In this document: positions 1-4,050 of the stretch, piece by piece
Layout: every line of letters begins with the position of its first letter
Numbering within the stretch: the first letter of the stretch is position 1
Origin: Caldifarciminota bacterium
GTDB lineage: Bacteria; Hydrothermota; Tepidihabitantia; SM23-42
Assembly: GCA_023128195.1 (NCBI GenBank)
Contig: JAGMEL010000111.1
Span: forward strand, 1 to 5,400
Length of the DNA: 5,400 nt
Reading direction: 5' to 3'
Position numbers and translations under genes: made by a program
The notes under the pieces: model-generated
Databases searched by the model: none
Told to the model about the DNA's origin: nothing
What the model saw: the letters and a program-made list of their open reading frames with translations, nothing else

Positions 1-131
1 AAACACGAACTGGCAAGTTTTGCATCATCATAATAAAACTCATAAAAATCCCCTACGCGGAACAGAAGCAAAGCATTCTTATGTTTATTTTTTATTCTCT
101 GATACTGCTCAAGAAGAGGAGTAAGCTGCAT
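1..131 (-). CDS. mutS: DNA mismatch repair protein MutS, N-terminal 43 codons (cut by window edge)
   Basis: MutS recognises base mismatches and small loops and starts methyl-independent or methyl-directed repair with MutL. Only the start of mismatch-binding domain I is present. Reading the minus strand from the ATG at 131-129 gives MQLTPLLEQYQRIK, the usual MutS opening (TP..QY..IK), then LLLFRVGDFYEFYYDDA. The Phe-X-Glu pair (F29, E31 in GDFYEF) is the family's mismatch-wedging and base-contact motif and is intact. No Shine-Dalgarno sequence is visible upstream: the preceding bases are a linker and a hairpin of the spacer array, which begins only about 10 bases away. The gene reads in the same direction as lapA-lapB-SPOR, about 400 bp downstream of them, so it may be read through from that operon or use its own promoter in the spacer. 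The C-terminal ATPase lies outside the window. Identification rests on 43 residues, but the motif is highly specific. Confidence 0.93.
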   Translation of the reverse strand, partial: MQLTPLLEQYQRIKNKHKNALLLFRVGDFYEFYYDDAKLASSC

Positions 132-141
132 AATTAGATAC

Positions 142-259
142 GCAGGATCGTCCGCCTGAGGCGGACTTGCAGGATCAACCCGCCAAAAAACATGGCGGGT
201 CTTGCAGTATCATTCTGCCATTACAATCGGCAGAACTCGCAGGATCGTCCCTTCGGGAC
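142..259 (+). repeat. Array of four different hairpins separated by an 8-base linker
   Basis: Four perfect stems follow one another, each preceded by the linker GCAGGATC (GCAGTATC at 204). Stem 1 is GTCCGCC/GGCGGAC at 150-156 and 160-166 with a 3-base loop. Stem 2 is ACCCGCC/GGCGGGT at 178-184 and 194-200 with a 9-base loop. Stem 3 is TTCTGCC/GGCAGAA at 213-219 and 229-235. Stem 4 is GTCCC/GGGAC at 247-251 and 255-259 with loop TTC. Linker starts are 27, 35 and 35 bases apart. The linkers are conserved while the stems differ in sequence but keep perfect pairing, which implies that pairing itself is maintained or copied. Either strand would fold as RNA, and none of the stems has the T-run of a terminator. 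Confidence 0.9.
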
Positions 260-286
260 TCGCTCAATAAACTCTTTGCGAGCCCT

Positions 287-316
287 GTTAAATACAAGAA
301 TTCTTGTATCTTTAAC
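287..316. repeat. 18-bp perfect palindrome inside a longer inverted repeat
   Basis: ATACAAGAATTCTTGTAT at 292-309 is a perfect 9+9 palindrome with no loop. It is flanked by GTTAAA (287-292) and TTTAAC (311-316), which pair as an outer stem with a small asymmetric bulge. With no loop it would be a weak hairpin in RNA but could be a cruciform or a binding site for a dimeric protein. It lies at the junction between the plus-oriented hairpin array and the inverted right half of the spacer. Confidence 0.8.
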
Positions 317-336
317 CAAAATAATTTAGTTGTCAA
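309..336 (-). promoter_or_regulatory. Possible weak promoter reading toward mutS
   Basis: On the minus strand a perfect -35 box TTGACA (plus 336-331) is followed after 16 bases by TAAAGA (314-309), a poor -10 match (3 of 6). The 16-base spacing matches the two better promoters in this window. If active, it would start a transcript near 302 with a leader of about 170 bases carrying all four linker hairpins ahead of mutS. The -10 is weak and overlaps the 18-bp palindrome, so this is only a candidate. Confidence 0.25.
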
Positions 337-370
337 ACTTATCTCCCTTGTATATCATAAATCCTTTTTT

Positions 371-424
371 TATTTAACGGGGCGAGCGAAGCGATACTGC
401 GTCTATTGTTTACCCCGTTAAATA
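371..424. repeat. 12-bp perfect inverted repeat enclosing a linker copy
   Basis: TATTTAACGGGG at 371-382 pairs perfectly with CCCCGTTAAATA at 413-424. The 30-base loop contains CGAGCGAAGC followed by the reversed linker GATACTGC (393-400). The left arm plus loop start is also one copy of the direct repeat described for 463-491. No T-run follows on either strand, so it is not an obvious terminator. Confidence 0.8.
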
Positions 425-462
425 ATATTTTAGTGAACAAATAATTTTTATCCCTATGCATG

Positions 463-491
463 TATTTAACGGGCGAATGAAATGATACTGC
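463..491 (-). repeat. Second copy of the 30-base repeat found at 371-400
   Basis: Positions 371-400 and 463-491 share TATTTAACGGG, a diverged CGA.(C/T)GAA core, and end in the linker complement GATACTGC. The second copy is one base shorter and differs at a few positions, mostly G/A and C/T exchanges. It is followed by the stem TTGTTTC (496-502) and GAAACAA (515-521) and another GATACTGC (525-532). Read on the minus strand, this gives the linker-hairpin-linker order of the left array. The last linker also forms GATACT/AGTATC (525-530 and 542-547) across the SPOR stop codon. Confidence 0.75.
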
Positions 492-539
492 GAGCTTGTT
501 TCGAGAGTTTTCGAGAAACAAAGTGATACTGCGTTATTA

Positions 540-1310
540 CTAGTATCCTTTGACGACATTCCCTTTTATTTCCAGTGAGTCGAGTTTAAGGGAAAATGTC
601 CGGGCTTGTTCTATGGTGGAAAACCGACCAACCCATACCCGGTAATAAATCTTGCCCTTGACCAACGCATCGACAATACGCGTATCAAACCCTTTTTCCT
701 TCACCTCTCCTGCATACTTTTCAGCATTGGCTCTATTTCTATAGGACCCTATCTGGATTGTAAAATATTGTTTGGTACCAGTACTTGGCTTGGTTGGAAT
801 AATACTTGCTGCCCGTTCGCTCCATACTGATTTTGGGAATGTAGCCTGCAGATTCTCCAGAACACCTATGCCCTTCTTCTTTAAACCACTACTCATGTAT
901 GAAATACCCAGCCAGAACAGAACTTCGTCCTTCAAATTTGTATCCGGGGTTTTCCGTAATAACTCGTTTAGTATTGCAATTGCATTTTCATAATTTTCAA
1001 TGGCAATATTGATCTTGGCGATTTCTAAGTAAGATATGCTTGTATAGCGCGATTGCGGGTAATTGCTTATTACCTTTTTGTAATATGATAGTGCTGAATC
1101 CGGTACAATTGTTAAACGTCCCAAATAGTAATATGCTTCAGCAATGCGGGGATTACTTTTATCTCTTATGACTTCGCTAAATATTTCACGCGCACGCTCA
1201 AACTGATATGAGTTGAACAGCCTTATTGCCTCATTAATATCCTGCGCGCTAAGGAACAGAGGAATTATAAGTAAGACAAAAATGATTCTACTGCGTGGCA
1301 TTTTGGACAT
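540..1310 (-). CDS. Exported TPR-like protein with C-terminal SPOR domain
   Basis: A 256-residue protein predicted to act outside the inner membrane. Residues 1-22 look like a Sec signal peptide: basic PRSR, hydrophobic IIFVLLIIPLFL, then SAQ with likely cleavage after A22. There is no lipobox cysteine. Residues 24-165 are helical TPR-like repeats resembling the YbgF/BamD-type outer-membrane-associated proteins (EAYYYLGRL, ENYENAIAILNELL, EVLFWLGISYMSSG). Residues 181-255 are a SPOR domain (YFTIQIGSYRNRANAEKYA, then YYRVWVGRF), a fold known to bind denuded glycan strands at division septa. The start overlaps the end of the lapB-like gene by 46 bp and has no clear Shine-Dalgarno sequence, which suggests coupled translation. 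M4 is an alternative start and would leave the signal peptide intact. The partner is unknown; a role in cell-wall or division is inferred from the SPOR domain. Confidence 0.87.
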   Translation of the reverse strand: MSKMPRSRIIFVLLIIPLFLSAQDINEAIRLFNSYQFERAREIFSEVIRDKSNPRIAEAYYYLGRLTIVPDSALSYYKKVISNYPQSRYTSISYLEIAKINIAIENYENAIAILNELLRKTPDTNLKDEVLFWLGISYMSSGLKKKGIGVLENLQATFPKSVWSERAASIIPTKPSTGTKQYFTIQIGSYRNRANAEKYAGEVKEKGFDTRIVDALVKGKIYYRVWVGRFSTIEQARTFSLKLDSLEIKGNVVKGY

Positions 1311-2395
1311 AGGAATGAAAATTTTCCTGTATTAAATCCACATTTTCTACATTTAAATTTCTCGTGGCTCACAGTACTTTCTATTTCTGCAATCTTTTCC
1401 TTTAAGAATTCATCGTCAGTACTTGCCTTGAGTAAATGTAATTTGGATAAAATACTTTTTGGAAATATATCGGCTAACTTGTAATATACCTCTTTCGCTG
1501 TCTCAATATCATTTTTCTTTTCATATAAGTCAGCAAGAGCAAAACCCACTGTGAAATTTTTTGGGTTCTCATAGAAAATCTTCTCGTATATAGGAATGAT
1601 TTCATCAAATTGTTTAAGCTCAAAATAGACCTTCTCAAATTTGACGATAATTAAAAAGGCATAATCAGGATGTCGTGTAATAATTTTATATAGGTATTCT
1701 TTGGCTTTTTTTATTTCGCCCTTCTGTTCAAAATGATTGGCAAGATAGAATAAAGCAGTCAGCGAATTCGCTGAAATCTTTAATGCTTTTTTAAATAGAT
1801 TAATTGCTTCTTTTTCTTCATCAGAATTCTCGTCCGTTAGATTTTTTAATCTACCGTTAGCAACTGACGCATAATAAAATGCATGCCGCTTGTCATCCTT
1901 TGGTTTAAACCCACCCTCTTCATACAGGGCAATACAATCACCATAGTTTTCCATATCTTCATAAACCCTGAGAACCAATTCACGTGCATATTTATCTTTC
2001 TTATCAATCTTTAATATTTCCTTTAAGAATGCTATTGCTTTGTTATGTCTACTCGTATCGAGCAGGTCATTTACCAAAGCATAATACACCTTTTTCTCCT
2101 CATCTCTTTTCAGTGTGGGCCGTACTGTGAGTGACTGATGAATCTGAATCGCCCTTGAAACATCTCCTCTTTTTCTGTATAAATCACCTAATCTAATATA
2201 TGCATCGATAAGATTACTATCAATGCTAACCGCCTCTTTAAACTTTTTCAACGCTGTATCTTCATCGTTTTCCAGTAAAGCGACCAGCGCCTTAATATAC
2301 GGACCGTACCCGGTTACTTTTTCCTGTTTTCGATAAAAATAAAGATAAAGAACAAGGGCAATGAGTGCTACAACAATAATTATCAACAATGTCAT
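1265..2395 (-). CDS. lapB: LapB (YciM)-like TPR protein with C-terminal zinc knuckle
   Basis: A 376-residue protein, close to the 389 of E. coli LapB. Residues 2-20 form one N-terminal membrane helix (LLIIIVVALIALVLYLYF) followed by basic YRKQEK, so the rest should face the cytoplasm. Residues about 33-320 are tandem TPRs. The stretch LGDLYRKRGDVSRAIQIHQSL..RP is characteristic of the LapB family. The C-terminus carries a rubredoxin-like metal site with C349-x2-C352-G and C363-P-x-C366. In E. coli LapB and FtsH control LpxC turnover and thus lipopolysaccharide synthesis; the same role here is inferred. The ATG overlaps the stop of the lapA-like gene as ATGA, and the gaggagga run at the end of that gene serves as ribosome binding site. 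The conserved lapA-lapB order strengthens the call. The C-terminus ends slightly early compared with the family and overlaps the SPOR gene. Confidence 0.88.
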   Translation of the reverse strand: MTLLIIIVVALIALVLYLYFYRKQEKVTGYGPYIKALVALLENDEDTALKKFKEAVSIDSNLIDAYIRLGDLYRKRGDVSRAIQIHQSLTVRPTLKRDEEKKVYYALVNDLLDTSRHNKAIAFLKEILKIDKKDKYARELVLRVYEDMENYGDCIALYEEGGFKPKDDKRHAFYYASVANGRLKNLTDENSDEEKEAINLFKKALKISANSLTALFYLANHFEQKGEIKKAKEYLYKIITRHPDYAFLIIVKFEKVYFELKQFDEIIPIYEKIFYENPKNFTVGFALADLYEKKNDIETAKEVYYKLADIFPKSILSKLHLLKASTDDEFLKEKIAEIESTVSHEKFKCRKCGFNTGKFSFLCPKCHAVESFLSYL

Positions 2396-2688
2396 TTCTC
2401 CTCCTCAAATGGGAAATTCCGCAGGGCATCAAGTTCTTTTCGTAAAATCCTATTTTCTTTACGCATCTTGTATAGGTTACTCCTTAATACAATTTCATCA
2501 GCAAGAGCAAAAATAACAACAAAAACTGAACCGGCAATGAATGCATAAAAACAGACCATGGCGAGTGGGATATCAAATATCTTCTGGCCAAAGATATCTA
2601 AATCCACTTTTGTCTGAGAATTAAGCACCATAAAGCCAATCATAAAACCGATGACAATAATAACAAAAATTAATCCCAAAAATCGCAT
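2392..2688 (-). CDS. lapA: LapA (YciS)-like small membrane protein, DUF1049 family
   Basis: A 98-residue protein with two membrane helices, at residues 3-23 (FLGLIFVIIVIGFMIGFMVLN) and about 41-63 (PLAMVCFYAFIAGSVFVVIFALA). The short loop between them has the VDLDIFG...DIPLA pattern of LapA-domain proteins. Residues 68-92 are charged and probably a short coiled coil in the cytoplasm (MRKENRILRKELDALR). In E. coli LapA is co-transcribed with LapB and works with it in envelope assembly. Here it is the first gene of the minus-strand operon, with an excellent ribosome binding site AAAGGAGG (2700-2693) four bases from the ATG and a strong-looking promoter just upstream. The sequence alone is short and weakly conserved; the lapB neighbour makes the call convincing. 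Confidence 0.82.
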   Translation of the reverse strand: MRFLGLIFVIIVIGFMIGFMVLNSQTKVDLDIFGQKIFDIPLAMVCFYAFIAGSVFVVIFALADEIVLRSNLYKMRKENRILRKELDALRNFPFEEEK

Positions 2689-2703
2689 TAAACCTCCTTT
2701 CTA

Positions 2704-2731
2704 ATCATATACATAATATAATATTTGTCAA
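2704..2731 (-). promoter_or_regulatory. sigma70-type promoter of the lapA-lapB-SPOR operon
   Basis: On the minus strand a perfect TTGACA (2731-2726) is followed, after 16 bases of almost pure A/T, by TATGAT (2709-2704), five of six matches to the -10 consensus. The start of transcription should fall near 2697-2699, inside the AAAGGAGG ribosome binding site at 2700-2693. The leader before the ATG at 2688 would then be only about ten bases, with the ribosome site at the extreme 5' end or partly cut. Alternatively the real start is slightly upstream, or the promoter is fortuitous in A/T-rich DNA. Confidence 0.65.
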
Positions 2732-2755
2732 CAAGCAATTTACAGAAAAAATAAA

Positions 2756-2869
2756 CAGTAGTCAGAAGACAGTATAACAGTAACCATACTAACTATTATC
2801 TACTATCTACTATCTACTGCCTACTGCTTACTACCTACTACCTACTATCTTTTCTCCACTGCCTACTTG
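2756..2869. repeat. Period-7 tandem array (CTACTAT/CTACTGC heptads) between lapA and ddl
   Basis: From 2793 to 2869 the sequence can be cut into eleven consecutive heptamers, eight of them close to CTACTNN: CTATTAT, CTACTAT twice, CTACTGC twice, TTACTAC, CTACTAC, CTACTAT, then more degenerate CTTTTCT, CCACTGC and CTACTTG. The stretch before it (2756-2791) contains CAGTAGT, CAGAAGA and CAGTATA, which resemble the complementary strand of the same heptad, so the two parts could fold back on each other imperfectly. The period is not a multiple of three and the array lies between divergent promoters, so it is non-coding. Its last heptad supplies the TTG of the ddl -35 box. Confidence 0.85.
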
Positions 2870-2894
2870 ACTCTTTGATTTTGTTGGCTATCAT
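2867..2894 (+). promoter_or_regulatory. Promoter of ddl, predicting a leaderless transcript
   Basis: TTGACT (2867-2872, five of six matches) is followed after 16 bases by TATCAT (2889-2894, five of six). The expected transcription start, 6 to 8 bases past the -10, is 2900-2902, which is the ddl start codon itself. This agrees with the absence of any Shine-Dalgarno sequence before that ATG. The geometry matches the lapA promoter on the other strand. Confidence 0.6.
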
Positions 2895-2899
2895 ATCAT

Positions 2900-3826
2900 A
2901 TGGATAAAGAACGGGATTTCTTTTTAAAGAAAACAATAGGTGTTTTATACGGCGGATGGTCATCAGAAAGGGAAATCTCTATCGGCTCGGGAAAGTGTAT
3001 TATCAAATCTCTCAAAAAACAGGGTTTTAAAGTAAAGGCAATTGATGTTAATAAAAATTTCATAAGAAAACTAAAAGGTATAGATGTTGCTTTCATTGCC
3101 CTGCACGGCAATCCTGGTGAAGATGGAACAGTCCAGGGTATTCTTGATTTTTTAGAAATTCCCTACACGGGCTCTGGTGTTATCGGCTCAGCAGTTGGAA
3201 TGGACAAAGTAATATCAAAGTATTTATTCAATGCGCATGGAATTCCTATACCTGAATTCTATTATGAAGAGAATATAGATATTAACGAAATTATCACAAA
3301 ACTGGATCTACCAGTTGTAGTAAAACCTCGTGCTGAAGGCTCAAGTGTTGGAATTACTATAGTGGAAACCAAAACCGATTTAAAGAAAACAATAAGGAGG
3401 ACACAACGTAAATTTAAAGAACTGTTGTTTGAAAAATATATTCCAGGAATGATGGCAACGTGTGGTATAATAAATGACACGCCTTTGCCAATTCTTGAAA
3501 TTGCACCAATTAAACGGAAATTTTATGATTACAAATCAAAATATACAGAAGATATGACCGAGTATATTGTTCCGGCACGAATTCCTGAGCAAAAATATAA
3601 AAAGGTCCAGGATTATGCACTGGCTGCGCATGGGGCAATTGGTGCTTGCGGCTTTTCGAGGGTAGACTTTGTTCTGGATAAAAATCACAATCCTTATGTA
3701 TTAGAAGTTAATACTATCCCCGGTCTTTTGTCTGGTTCGAATCTTCCTCTTGAGGCAAGGGCAATGGGCCTTACATATGACGATTTAATCTTTGAAATTC
3801 TAAAGACATCCCTGGAAAGATTCTAA
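2900..3826 (+). CDS. ddl: D-alanine--D-alanine ligase
   Basis: A 308-residue cytosolic ATP-grasp enzyme that joins two D-alanines using ATP to make the dipeptide for peptidoglycan precursors. Visible family motifs are GGWSSEREISI (E23, first D-Ala site), HGNPGEDGTVQG (69-80), YTGSG...SAVGMDK (89-103), VVKPRAEGSSVG (K142, ATP), FYDYKSKY (208-215, omega loop with Y215, typical of D-Ala-D-Ala rather than D-Ala-D-Lac enzymes), GFSRVDF (R254, D256) and LEVNTIPG (E269, N271, Mg2+ ligands), then S280. One oddity: in EKYIPGMMATCG the position normally occupied by a conserved Glu (E187 in E. coli DdlB) is M185. The ATG at 2900 is the only reasonable start; an in-frame TGA lies at 2876-2878 and no ribosome site is present. 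It adds about ten residues before the usual GVLYGG strand. Length is otherwise normal. Confidence 0.95.
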   Translation: MDKERDFFLKKTIGVLYGGWSSEREISIGSGKCIIKSLKKQGFKVKAIDVNKNFIRKLKGIDVAFIALHGNPGEDGTVQGILDFLEIPYTGSGVIGSAVGMDKVISKYLFNAHGIPIPEFYYEENIDINEIITKLDLPVVVKPRAEGSSVGITIVETKTDLKKTIRRTQRKFKELLFEKYIPGMMATCGIINDTPLPILEIAPIKRKFYDYKSKYTEDMTEYIVPARIPEQKYKKVQDYALAAHGAIGACGFSRVDFVLDKNHNPYVLEVNTIPGLLSGSNLPLEARAMGLTYDDLIFEILKTSLERF

Positions 3827-3837
3827 ACAGTGCCAGA

Positions 3838-3997
3838 ATGATTCACGGGATAGAAGAATTTTTTACAAGAAAAATAGGGGGAAATATTTATGATGATAAT
3901 CTCTCCACGATTATTAAAAAACGATAATACAAAAAGAATGTTGGATAGATTATCTTCAGACATAAGACGGCAGATTCTTTACTACTATATGCTATAA
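3838..3997 (+). pseudogene. Possible remnant of a small gene, or two overlapping very short ORFs
   Basis: Between ddl and the SPFH gene, an ATG at 3838 opens 29 codons (MIHGIEEFFTRKIGGNIYDD..., stop at 3925-3927). A second ORF of 35 codons starts at 3890 (MMIISPRLLKNDNTKRMLDRL..., stop at 3995-3997) in the next frame. A ribosome-site-like AGGGGG run (about 3875-3881) lies nine bases before the second. The two could be one reading frame broken by a single-base change near the A6 run at 3916-3921. That would give a basic, helix-like protein of about 50 residues ending in the heptad array. I recognise neither product. Both may be chance ORFs. Confidence 0.22.
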
Positions 3998-4016
3998 GCC
4001 ATCTGCCATTAGCCAA
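3982..4016. repeat. Short second period-7 array (GCCAT-type heptads)
   Basis: Five consecutive heptamers, CTACTAT, ATGCTAT, AAGCCAT, CTGCCAT and TAGCCAA, share a core close to NNGCYAT. The first unit is identical to a heptad of the array upstream of ddl. It lies just before the hairpin and ribosome binding site of the SPFH gene and is intergenic. Confidence 0.6.
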
Positions 4017-4036
4017 GAAGGGTTATGCCCTTCTTT
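4015..4036 (+). terminator. Hairpin with short T-run just before the SPFH gene
   Basis: AAGAAGGG (4015-4022) and CCCTTCTT (4028-4035) form a perfect 8-bp stem around a 5-base loop TTATG, followed by a single further T and then AAA. The T-run of three is short for an efficient intrinsic terminator. The stem ends two bases before the AAAGGAGG ribosome site at 4038-4045. It may end ddl transcription weakly, protect an mRNA end, or affect translation of the next gene. If it does terminate, the SPFH gene needs its own promoter, and I see no convincing one between 3827 and 4015. Confidence 0.45.
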
Positions 4037-4050
4037 AAAAGGAGGTTTGT

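Larger units (their letters stand above)
132..539. repeat. Gene-free spacer made of linker-separated hairpins and inverted repeats
   Basis: This 408-bp stretch between the SPOR gene stop and the mutS start holds no credible gene. It is a mosaic of short repeats. An 8-mer linker, GCAGGATC or GCAGTATC, occurs on the plus strand at 142-149, 169-176, 204-211 and 239-246. As its reverse complement GATACTGC it occurs at 393-400, 484-491 and 525-532. A second recurrent word, GTTAAATA or its complement TATTTAAC, occurs at 287-294 with one end inside a palindrome, and at 371-378, 417-424 and 463-470. The left half is therefore roughly inverted relative to the right half. The repeats run to within about 10 bases of the mutS start and 7 bases of the SPOR stop codon. 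They would be transcribed if mutS is in the upstream operon. The function is unknown. Confidence 0.85.

Noticed and set aside
142..265. CRISPR-like array (short repeat with variable interruptions)
   Set aside because: The constant part is only about 8 bases and not palindromic, the variable parts are themselves perfect hairpins of 13-23 bases, spacing is uneven, and no cas gene is nearby.
167..421. 84-codon ORF on the plus strand
   Set aside because: It runs through the linker-hairpin repeats and palindromes, has no ribosome site, and its translation shows no family resemblance.
339..521. 60-codon ORF on the minus strand
   Set aside because: It is composed of the 30-base repeats and the adjoining stem and has no coding character apart from being open.
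496..521. Rho-independent terminator for the SPOR gene
   Set aside because: The 7-bp stem has a 12-base loop, is A/T-rich and is not followed by a T-run on the minus strand. It fits better as a unit of the repeat array.
606..993. Two plus-strand ORFs of about 73 codons
   Set aside because: They are antisense shadows of the TPR/SPOR gene, whose domains are clear on the minus strand.
2896..3480. Two minus-strand ORFs opposite ddl
   Set aside because: ddl motifs are complete on the plus strand and these have no independent support.
3912..3924. Programmed -1 frameshift at the A6 run joining the two short ORFs
   Set aside because: Moving from the first to the second ORF needs a +1 (or -2) shift, not the -1 shift typical of such slippery runs, so a mutation or chance is simpler.
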